DNA from: Candidatus Poribacteria bacterium
GTDB taxonomy: Bacteria; Poribacteria; WGA-4E; WGA-3G
Reading direction: 5' to 3'
Length of the DNA: 6,345 nucleotides
Assembly: GCA_009845505.1 (NCBI GenBank)
Contig: VXZL01000275.1
Location: forward strand, 1-6,345
A program made the translations under genes and the position numbers. The notes under the pieces were generated by a model. It searched no databases and was not told where the DNA came from. It was given only the letters and a program-made list of their open reading frames with translations. Shown one piece after another: positions 1 through 5,380 of the stretch; the stretch's first letter is position 1, and every line of letters starts with the position of its first letter.

Positions 1-44
1 TTCGATAAGTGTGTAGTACCAAGAATCATAATTGTCGGTATCAT
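1..44 (-). CDS. 5' end of an unidentified gene, truncated by the window edge
   Basis: A minus-strand ATG at 42-44 is preceded by a strong Shine-Dalgarno sequence, AAGGAGGAG (plus 53-61), 8 nt upstream. The reading frame stays open to the window edge and gives MIPTIMILGTTHLS, after which it is cut. A second in-frame ATG lies at 27-29, but the spacing favours the first. The hydrophobic strand followed by G-T-x-H resembles the start of DUF5694-type proteins (LGTxH) and, less well, TraB/PrgY-type proteins (VGTAH). Fourteen residues are far too few to assign a family. It starts 43 nt after the lipoprotein stop on the same strand, with no terminator visible between them, so it may be the last part of the same operon or a separate gene. 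Confidence 0.6.
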   Translation of the reverse strand, partial: MIPTIMILGTTHLS

Positions 45-87
45 TCGAGTGTCTCCTCCTTAACAATACTAATAAAACGCGAGTGAT

Positions 88-636
88 TCATTCGTCTAAC
101 TCTACCTTGAGAGTAACTTTAAAGGTCTTCGGATCTAAGCCTTGTGCTTTAAGGTCGTTAATCGCAGCTTGTAATTCCTCACCAGTTTCTTCCAATTCGT
201 GGATGTATTCTCTATTCTCATTATTATGTCGAGCGATCTCAAGTTCTATCTCATTGAGTCGCTGGAGGTCAGTGAGCAGGCCTTCATCTACGCCGACGAC
301 CCTCGGAACAATCTCTAACCATTCTTCCATAAGTGGGTGTTCGCCTTTAGCGATGATATAAAAGGCACTTTTCAAGGTTTTTAGTGATCCCTCTGGGTCT
401 TTGTCTTTAAGATCAAGATACCTTATCAGCAATTCCCCTGATTTTTCCATTCGTTTTTCTATTGGAAGTTGGAAGTAACGCTCTATGGATGCGAGTTCTT
501 CTGCAAGGGCTGCTTGCTCTGAATCACTCAGCACGACCGAAGAATTCTCTTTCGTGAGATCTTGTTCATCGCCCCCACATCCAAATGCTCCCAGAAGCAA
601 GGTAAGGGAAATCGCAATAATTGTTGTATATCTCAT
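88..636 (-). CDS. Small predicted lipoprotein with C-terminal coiled coil
   Basis: The product is 182 residues of no family I recognise. The start is set at the ATG at 634-636: it gives a compact signal peptide (residues 1-19, Arg at 2, hydrophobic 5-15) ending in LLGAFGC. Cys20 is the likely lipidated residue, although Phe at -2 is atypical for a lipobox. An upstream TTG (676-678) in the same frame would add 14 polar residues before the signal peptide and is rejected. Gly follows Cys20, so there is no Asp inner-membrane retention signal, and by the E. coli rule it would go to the outer membrane. Residues 35-110 look helical and charged. Residues about 118-165 are rich in heptad-like Leu/Ile and Glu and probably form a coiled coil. 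The protein ends in a short beta-like, acidic tail. Its ribosome site (AGTGAG) is much weaker than those of the operon genes upstream, which suggests lower expression. It lies 71 nt downstream of the barrel gene and could be an accessory partner of it; that is inference from position only. Confidence 0.85.
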   Translation of the reverse strand: MRYTTIIAISLTLLLGAFGCGGDEQDLTKENSSVVLSDSEQAALAEELASIERYFQLPIEKRMEKSGELLIRYLDLKDKDPEGSLKTLKSAFYIIAKGEHPLMEEWLEIVPRVVGVDEGLLTDLQRLNEIELEIARHNNENREYIHELEETGEELQAAINDLKAQGLDPKTFKVTLKVELDE

Positions 637-667
637 TGTATTCTCACTTTCCCTTTGGGGAGTGTCC

Positions 668-700
668 GAAACGGGCAAGCGCAGCGGTGCCGCCCGTTTC
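668..700. repeat. Intercistronic GC-rich inverted repeat (hairpin)
   Basis: On the plus strand GAAACGGGC (668-676) is matched perfectly by GCCCGTTTC (692-700), separated by 15 nt. Within the loop a further short stem (GCGC with GGTGC, one G-U pair) can form. It sits in the 71-nt gap between the stop of the large barrel gene (708) and the lipoprotein start (636). No T-run follows the stem in the minus-strand direction, so it is not a classic intrinsic terminator. It could act as a 3' mRNA-stabilising element, a partial attenuator, or simply be one copy of a dispersed REP-like repeat. Confidence 0.75.
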
Positions 701-707
701 TCTCAGA

Positions 708-3254
708 CTAAAACATGCGAGACCATTTGAAATCGACTTGATACCCGCGCCCCTCTTCAAGGGCTCGTGCGAAGTTCAATCTGAACGGTCCCCCTTGGAA
801 GCCTATACCGAGATTAACCTTCGGCTGCATATCTTTTATGTCTTCCAAGCGATACCACACTTGTCCTACGTCTACAAAGGGGATAATGGACGCGTTGTCG
901 CCTATACTGCGAGCATACTGCAAATTAAAGAGGAATCCGTGGTTGCCCACAAATTCATAAAGAGAGTACCCACGGAGTGTTCCGATCCCACCGATTACAA
1001 ATTGACGTTGAAAAGGCAATGGCGCAGTCGCAAGTCCGACTTTCAAGCGCGCAACAATTTGGTCGTCTCCAATAGGCGAGTAGTGTCGGAAGTGTGCCTG
1101 GAAGCGCGTAAAATCGAAATCCGAGCCTATTGTAGGACTGGCATGCTCCACAAGAAACGTGTTGTACCACTCACTTGTGTTTCCACCGTACGGACTATCG
1201 GGATCGTATTTTAAGTCAGTATCTCCTCGGTTATCAAAATCGTATTTTATGGAGATACTCCGCATGCTTCCATCATGTATTGGGGAATTGCTCCGGCCCG
1301 CTAAGTCGGGATGTGCTGACCAGTTTCTGAGATGAAAATTCATCGTCCTGTGTAGACTTTCGTGCTCTTCCCAAAGTAGGAACGCGCCGAGCGAGTGCTT
1401 GATACTTGGAGATTGCCATTGCAGTGCCATTACCACGCCCTCTCTGAGATAGTAGTCTTGGAAATCCGTACCCCATAACCCCCGCAAAAACTGCTCGCTA
1501 TCGCTTAGCAAGATGTCTCTATCTCTGACAGATGTTAATCGATGGATTTGTGCGCTATACGTCAGATGCGAGGCTTCTCCTAATGCCACGCCACCACCCG
1601 CTCGGTAGTTCAGGCTTTCGCTTGAGAAACCATAACTCATTGTTCCAAACAGAAAGGGACCCACTGACGGACGGTAACGCCTCCAAGAATCATTTTCATC
1701 AATATCAATTGAAGCAGTAGTCCCGTTTTCATTTCCGCGAATCATTGAGCCTGATCCCGCAAAAAAGAGCGGATCCGAATGCCACCGTTTGCCGATTTCA
1801 AAGCCGCCGCTGAGTCGCAGTCCATCCACAGGATTGAGCGTGCTGGCACTCACCGGACGGAAAATGTCCGCGCTTGATGAATTCACCACTGTAGGACGAA
1901 CTGGTGTCAGAGAGACATTCTGGGTCCTTCCTAAAACGGGTTCCGTTGGCTCAACGGGTTCAATGGGTTCTGTGGGTTCAACAGGTTCTGTGGGTTCACT
2001 GGGTTCTAAGGTGTCTAACCAACCTTGTGTACCAGAGGATTTTGGTGGCGGTAGCACATGGAGCCAGTGTCCGTCATTTTTAAAAGTATGATCAACACCT
2101 ATATTTGACCACCAAGAACGTGTACCCGTCCGTGCTTGTCCTCGGTCAAAGTTGATCCCCATCCGAATCGGTTCGGTTGTATCTGGGTAATCCAACATTT
2201 TCCACGGAATTTCCATCTCCACAACCCAGCCAGTCGCATTGATGTTAGCGGCGACGTTCCACTGCTCCATCCATTCGGTTTTGTTTGCGTCCTGTTTGGG
2301 AGAGTGGACGAATTTTTTGCCAGACGGGTTTGCCATGAAGTAGGTACGATTAGAAAATCGGTGTGTGTGGAAAGGATCAATGCTGAAAGAGACCCAATCC
2401 TCCGTCGTTTTAAACCGGACATGGTCTTGAGTTTGCAGAGCAATGATCTTATCCGGTTCGCTATCATAGAGATGCCATGCGACGTAGATCGCTTCGTCTG
2501 TGTAAATCAGTTTGACTGTTGTATCATCCTCGACCGGATTTCCACTACGCTCATGCGTGAAATTACTCGCTGCGTGGGCGATTTTCCAACACGCATCGTC
2601 AAGGGCTCCATCAATAATTGGCGCATTTTCGACTTTTACAGCGAGTAACTCTTTCTGGACGGTATCTGCAATTGATTTCGGCTGCGCCTTCAGCGCATCG
2701 CCAACGTTGATATCCGTCGCACCAAAATTGCTCAGATTGCTGAGCAGGTCCTCAATCCGTTCTGGCGCGATTTCTCCAACGATATTGACAAAAGTGACTT
2801 CTCCAGACGTTTCAGGCATCACAATCGCAAAAATCCCGTAGACTACATCTTCGTCAAACAGCAGGCTAATTTCTACGACCTCATTCTCGTCCTTAATTTT
2901 CACAAGGACTTCCCAATTATCTTCCTTGAGCCGCTGCTGAAAGTAGCTAATAAATCCCTCTTCGTCGATCGTGAGCCTATCATAAGTGCGTACATAAATG
3001 CCGTCCAGCATCTGAATTAACTCCGCAACTTCTGGCGTATTGCTCACTGATTTCGTAACCAAGTTGATAAGTTTTGCCGTTAGGTTAACCTCAACTTTTG
3101 CTTCAAGTGAGTCTGAAGAATCAAAGATGATAAGTTCTTTTCTCTTGGTTTCGTCAGGTTTTTCCTGTTGTGCAACTGCTGACTGCATCGGTATCAGCGA
3201 TAAAACTAAAAACGATAGTATGAACAGCAGGGCACCGTACTTTTGCAGTTTCAT
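708..3254 (-). CDS. Hybrid outer-membrane protein: DUF4252-like + CBM9-like domains + Omp85/D15-type beta-barrel
   Basis: The protein has 848 residues. Residues 1-28 are a Sec signal peptide (KLQK start, hydrophobic 7-22, cleavage after SAVA). Residues about 42-185 are a DUF4252-like domain, homologous to the product of the gene just upstream (shared VNL, MLxGxxVRxYD, FVNIxGEI). Residues about 205-402 resemble the CBM9/DOMON-like domain found at the front of DUF5916-type outer-membrane proteins: PIIDGALDDACW at 212-223, IYVAWHLYD at 256-264, FSIDPF at 290-295 and GWVVEMEIPW at 342-351. Residues 417-440 are eight EPx tripeptides forming an extended linker. Residues about 480-848 show alternating, aromatic-rich strands ending in QVDFKWSRMF, a C-terminal Phe typical of BAM-inserted barrels. 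GGIGTLRGY at 755-763 matches the conserved (V/L)RG(F/Y) loop of the Omp85/D15 superfamily. No POTRA domains are visible; the two other domains take their place. The ATG overlaps the preceding stop (ATGA, 3251-3254) behind a strong AAGGAGGA site. The barrel could be a secretion or insertion pore, or an uptake channel with a sugar-binding front end; the substrate is unknown. Confidence 0.9.
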   Translation of the reverse strand: MKLQKYGALLFILSFLVLSLIPMQSAVAQQEKPDETKRKELIIFDSSDSLEAKVEVNLTAKLINLVTKSVSNTPEVAELIQMLDGIYVRTYDRLTIDEEGFISYFQQRLKEDNWEVLVKIKDENEVVEISLLFDEDVVYGIFAIVMPETSGEVTFVNIVGEIAPERIEDLLSNLSNFGATDINVGDALKAQPKSIADTVQKELLAVKVENAPIIDGALDDACWKIAHAASNFTHERSGNPVEDDTTVKLIYTDEAIYVAWHLYDSEPDKIIALQTQDHVRFKTTEDWVSFSIDPFHTHRFSNRTYFMANPSGKKFVHSPKQDANKTEWMEQWNVAANINATGWVVEMEIPWKMLDYPDTTEPIRMGINFDRGQARTGTRSWWSNIGVDHTFKNDGHWLHVLPPPKSSGTQGWLDTLEPSEPTEPVEPTEPIEPVEPTEPVLGRTQNVSLTPVRPTVVNSSSADIFRPVSASTLNPVDGLRLSGGFEIGKRWHSDPLFFAGSGSMIRGNENGTTASIDIDENDSWRRYRPSVGPFLFGTMSYGFSSESLNYRAGGGVALGEASHLTYSAQIHRLTSVRDRDILLSDSEQFLRGLWGTDFQDYYLREGVVMALQWQSPSIKHSLGAFLLWEEHESLHRTMNFHLRNWSAHPDLAGRSNSPIHDGSMRSISIKYDFDNRGDTDLKYDPDSPYGGNTSEWYNTFLVEHASPTIGSDFDFTRFQAHFRHYSPIGDDQIVARLKVGLATAPLPFQRQFVIGGIGTLRGYSLYEFVGNHGFLFNLQYARSIGDNASIIPFVDVGQVWYRLEDIKDMQPKVNLGIGFQGGPFRLNFARALEEGRGYQVDFKWSRMF
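1935..2006 (-). repeat. EPx tripeptide repeat coding for a Pro/Glu linker
   Basis: Seventy-two bases encode eight consecutive Glu-Pro-x units (x = S, T, V, T, I, V, T, V) in the large barrel protein, residues 417-440. On the plus strand this reads as near-repeats of GGGTTC-type units. Such a stretch would be an extended, rigid spacer in the periplasm or at the outer membrane, separating the CBM9-like domain from the barrel. The 9-nt periodicity makes copy number prone to change by slippage. Confidence 0.9.
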
Positions 3255-3919
3255 TGGTTCTCCTCCTTATTTGAGGGGTCATTTGTTTCTGTTTCTAATT
3301 TCGGTGCTTCGTCTGATCCTTCCGGGTTGATAGAGTTTACCAAATCACGAATCGTCTTTGACATCCCCTCTTCCGAACTCGATGCCATAACGCGTCCAAA
3401 TAGAGCACCGAGTTTCTGAAAGTCGATCTCCCCGTAGATATTCACAAAACTCCAGCTCTCGTCGTCAATAATCGTGACAAAAATACCGTGCAGTATCCCC
3501 GGTTCTTCCGCATAGAGCAGACTGAGATTAAATTTGTCCGTGACTTTGACAATATGTTCCCACTTTTCGTCTGCAAGTATACCTTGATAGCGGTTTACTA
3601 TATGGTTGAGATCTTCCGTCTCTTTATCGTAAGCCCGGACAGCCGCACCTTTTAGCATGTCGGCATACTCCGTATATGCTGTCATGTTGGTGGGTGGATC
3701 TCCATCAGATTTTGGAATGCTCGCAACGCCGAAATTGATAAGTAGGTTGAAGAATGTTTTATCCAGATTAATTACCATTTTAGGGGCAGAGGCATCTGGT
3801 AGGTCCATTGCTATTTTGCCGCGGATGGTCTCTGCTTTTGCCACACCGTTAGTCAGGGCGTACCCTACCGTGAAGAGGCAGCAAACTATTAAAAGGGCTG
3901 TAAGGGTGAATCTGTTCAT
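3251..3919 (-). CDS. Secreted DUF4252-like protein
   Basis: The product is 222 residues. Residues 1-29 form a Sec signal peptide with a hydrophobic core at 6-22 and a likely cleavage after AKA (27-29), so the protein should be periplasmic. There is no lipobox at the cleavage site; the two Cys at 13-14 lie inside the core. Residues about 45-180 look like a DUF4252 domain (function unknown), with MLKGAAVRAYD at 88-98, a Trp-containing helix end near 120, LLYAEE at 134-139 and FVNIYGEI at 158-165. The last 25 residues are acidic, polar and probably disordered. The same domain recurs in the next gene, so the two are paralogous modules. The ATG overlaps the anti-sigma stop (ATGA, 3916-3919) with AAGGAG 7 nt upstream. 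DUF4252 genes next to ECF sigma factors are, to my knowledge, a recurring arrangement in Bacteroidetes, which supports a role in the response controlled by this sigma factor. Confidence 0.88.
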   Translation of the reverse strand: MNRFTLTALLIVCCLFTVGYALTNGVAKAETIRGKIAMDLPDASAPKMVINLDKTFFNLLINFGVASIPKSDGDPPTNMTAYTEYADMLKGAAVRAYDKETEDLNHIVNRYQGILADEKWEHIVKVTDKFNLSLLYAEEPGILHGIFVTIIDDESWSFVNIYGEIDFQKLGALFGRVMASSSEEGMSKTIRDLVNSINPEGSDEAPKLETETNDPSNKEENQ

Positions 3920-4596
3920 TGTGTTTCTCCTTCTTGCTGTGAGTTTTGATTGTGTTCCGTATCCAGAGCGTTTTCAGGTAACCTGTTGAGGCTATCCAAA
4001 CTTCTATGGATTGCGGATGAAATATTTTGTTTCTGTTTCAATGCCCGACGTGAGGCTTCTTCAATCCGAACAAACGGACGCTGCGAAGTCTCATCAATCT
4101 GGACATTCGGAAGTTTTTCTTTAACAACGATACCCGTTCTTTCGACTGCGTAATTTAACTTACTAAGCACATAATTGAGGTCCCGGGAAGCTTGCATGAT
4201 TTTTTGATGCTGTTGATACTGGTAAATACCAAACGCGACAATTCCAAACAGACATACCACTGCACCTACGCGAACAAGTGAGAACGTCAAATTATCCCAG
4301 AATGTAGATAATTGAAATAACCGGTGCCACCATCTTTCACCCTTATCTGGATGAGCACGGACATAAGCCTCGACCGCATCAAAGACTTTTGGGGGTGGTT
4401 CCAATCTCGGAAGTTCGTGTAAGGCTTCGCTGATTGTTTGGGCGAAATGCACCTCATCTTGACATTTCGGGCAGGACGTAACGTGCGCCGCTATTCTCGC
4501 GTGTGTCTCGGCATCCAGCTCAGCCGCGAGATATGCCTCTAAGGTGTCCTGAACTTCCGAACAAAGTAAATCTTGAGGGCGTGAAAATTGGTTCAT
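3916..4596 (-). CDS. Zinc-finger anti-sigma factor with one transmembrane helix
   Basis: The product is 226 residues. The N-terminal cytoplasmic part carries the zinc-binding anti-sigma (ZAS/zf-HC2) signature HVTSC-PKC, giving His38, Cys42 and Cys45 as ligands; Cys12 could be a fourth. This domain is known to bind and occlude ECF sigma factors. Residues 52-100 are a linker rich in Pro, Trp and charge. One transmembrane helix follows at about 107-125 (LVRVGAVVCLFGIVAFGIY). The remaining 100 residues (126-226) would be periplasmic, helical and charged, with a Gln/Glu-rich tail, and match no sensor domain I recognise. The gene starts inside the sigma stop (ATGA, 4593-4596), the usual coupling of a sigma factor to its inhibitor. 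Release is probably by regulated proteolysis or a conformational change triggered in the periplasm; the sequence does not say which. Confidence 0.92.
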   Translation of the reverse strand: MNQFSRPQDLLCSEVQDTLEAYLAAELDAETHARIAAHVTSCPKCQDEVHFAQTISEALHELPRLEPPPKVFDAVEAYVRAHPDKGERWWHRLFQLSTFWDNLTFSLVRVGAVVCLFGIVAFGIYQYQQHQKIMQASRDLNYVLSKLNYAVERTGIVVKEKLPNVQIDETSQRPFVRIEEASRRALKQKQNISSAIHRSLDSLNRLPENALDTEHNQNSQQEGETQ

Positions 4597-5126
4597 TCGT
4601 CATTTCTCCAGTAGGGACGCAAGAGTTCCCGCAACTTCTTACGGGCACGAAATGCGGTTGATTTCACAGTACCTTCGGGTTGCTCTAATACCTGTGCAAT
4701 CTCTTTGAAATTCATACCTTCCAATTCCCGCATAATTATCACTGAACGCATTTCTGGCGGCAATTTTTTGATCGCACAATGTACGGACGCTTTAAGTTCC
4801 CGTCTGATGACAATTTCGTCAGGCGATGGATTTGACTGATGCGTATGTCTATGCAGTAGCGTTTCGAGCTCCCTCTCGTCTCCTTCTGTTAGAGGTTCTT
4901 GGAATTTTTGCCGCTTTAGCAGGTTGAAACAGAGATTCTGTGCGCATTTGAGCAACCATGAACGCACGGTCTTCAGACGTAATTTGCGCCGGTTCTCCCA
5001 CGCTTTTATGAACATTTCCTGTGTTATATCTTCCGCATCTTCTCGGTTTCTGAGTAGATAAAGAGCATGCTGATAAATCTGAGTCTTGTGCTCGTGGACA
5101 AGTTCAAGGAATTTATCTTCTGTCAT
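4593..5126 (-). CDS. ECF-type RNA polymerase sigma factor (RpoE-like)
   Basis: The product is 177 residues, the normal length of an ECF sigma factor with only regions 2 and 4. Region 2 spans about 8-75, with the core-binding helix AEDITQEMFIKAW at 31-43 and the -10-recognition part (RSWLLKCAQNLCFNLL) at 55-70. Region 4 spans about 112-170; LPPEMRSVIIMRELEG at 122-137 and the helix-turn-helix FKEIAQVLEQPEGTVKS at 140-156 would contact the -35 element. A polar linker of about 35 residues separates them. The ATG at 5124-5126 has GGAG 7 nt upstream and gives a start typical of the family. The next gene is its anti-sigma factor, overlapping by 4 bp. ECF-like promoter sequences lie directly upstream, consistent with autoregulation. 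I cannot assign an ECF group number from sequence alone. Confidence 0.95.
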   Translation of the reverse strand: MTEDKFLELVHEHKTQIYQHALYLLRNREDAEDITQEMFIKAWENRRKLRLKTVRSWLLKCAQNLCFNLLKRQKFQEPLTEGDERELETLLHRHTHQSNPSPDEIVIRRELKASVHCAIKKLPPEMRSVIIMRELEGMNFKEIAQVLEQPEGTVKSTAFRARKKLRELLRPYWRNDE

Positions 5127-5160
5127 GTTTCAACTCCGCGCGTTTTGAGGTTAACATTAC

Positions 5161-5186
5161 TACAAACGAGTTGAAAAAAGGTTGCA
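5161..5186 (-). promoter_or_regulatory. Probable ECF-type promoter of the sigma operon
   Basis: Read on the minus strand, TGCAAC (5186-5181) is followed after exactly 16 nt by TGTA (5164-5161). ECF promoters typically carry an AAC-containing -35 and a CGTA/CGTC -10 about 16 nt apart, as in the TGAAAC-N16-CGTA of SigW. The -35 is followed by a run of T, also typical. Transcription would start near 5152-5155, leaving a leader of about 28 nt before the sigma ATG, with GGAG in it. This is the best placed of three such elements. The match is by eye. Confidence 0.5.
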
Positions 5187-5228
5187 CTTTTCTGCAAATT
5201 TCCTCATAAATATAGGTGTGACGGGGGG

Positions 5229-5254
5229 TGTAACCTTTGTCAACCGCAGTCGTA
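5229..5254 (+). promoter_or_regulatory. Opposite-facing ECF-type promoter-like element
   Basis: On the plus strand TGTAAC (5229-5234) is followed after exactly 16 nt by CGTA (5251-5254). The -10 is a perfect match to the ECF consensus form, and TTTATA follows. It faces away from the sigma operon, toward the 3' end of the convergent-strand dehydrogenase, where no plus-strand gene is visible. If real it would make an antisense or small RNA. Confidence 0.3.
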
Positions 5255-5288
5255 TTTATAAAAATATGAGTTGGTTTGATGATTAAGA

Positions 5289-5314
5289 TGCGGTTTTGAG
5301 GCGGGAAGGTTGCA
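5289..5314 (-). promoter_or_regulatory. Second, distal ECF-type promoter-like element
   Basis: On the minus strand TGCAAC (5314-5309) is followed after 16 nt by CGCA (5292-5289). Its nine-base core TGCAACCTT is identical to that of the promoter-proximal element, 128 bp away in the same orientation, which argues for shared recognition. The -10 part departs from CGTA at one position. It could be a second start with a long leader, or a chance match. Confidence 0.3.
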
Positions 5315-5353
5315 TAATTTTGGAGAGATGAGAGAAATACGCGAGGGTAGTAG

Positions 5354-5374
5354 GGGCAGCCCTTGTGGCTGCCC
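5354..5374. repeat. GC-rich perfect hairpin after the dehydrogenase stop (REP-like)
   Basis: GGGCAGCC (5354-5361) and GGCTGCCC (5367-5374) form a perfect 8-bp stem with a 5-nt loop, beginning 6 nt after the dehydrogenase stop codon. No T-run follows on either strand, so it is at best a weak or factor-assisted terminator. The GTAGGGGC...GCCCG form with a CTTGT loop resembles dispersed palindromes I recall from uncultured bacterial genomes; its copy number cannot be judged from this window. It may protect the 3' end of the dehydrogenase mRNA. Confidence 0.7.
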
Positions 5375-5380
5375 GTTAGT

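Larger units (their letters stand above)
5127..5380. other. Intergenic control region between dehydrogenase and sigma operon
   Basis: This 254-bp stretch has no credible coding sequence. From right to left it holds a GC-rich hairpin directly after the dehydrogenase stop, then three TGnAAC-N16-type elements (two facing the sigma operon, one facing the opposite way), an AT-rich patch at 5253-5268, a short inverted repeat TTGCA-N6-TGCAA (5182-5197) overlapping the promoter-proximal -35 element, and the sigma factor ribosome site. Confidence 0.7.

Noticed and set aside
668..700. Intrinsic terminator after the barrel gene
   Set aside because: The stem is strong, but no T-run follows it on the minus strand and another same-strand gene starts 32 nt later, so it is recorded only as a hairpin.
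621..1214. A 197-codon plus-strand open frame inside the barrel gene
   Set aside because: It is antisense to the conserved barrel C-terminus, has no recognisable domain, and its existence is explained by the codon pattern of the real gene.
2136..2648. A 170-codon plus-strand open frame
   Set aside because: It is antisense to the CBM9-like domain and has no signal, domain or ribosome site supporting it.
5209..5243. A perfect sigma-70 -35 box (TTGACA, minus strand, 5243-5238) with a TATATT further downstream
   Set aside because: The spacer is 23 nt, too long for a sigma-70 promoter, and at the proper 17-nt distance the sequence is CACACC. TTGACA here more likely reflects overlap with the opposite-facing ECF-like element.
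5266..5286. A six-codon plus-strand mini-ORF in the putative small RNA
   Set aside because: There is no ribosome site upstream and such short frames occur by chance.
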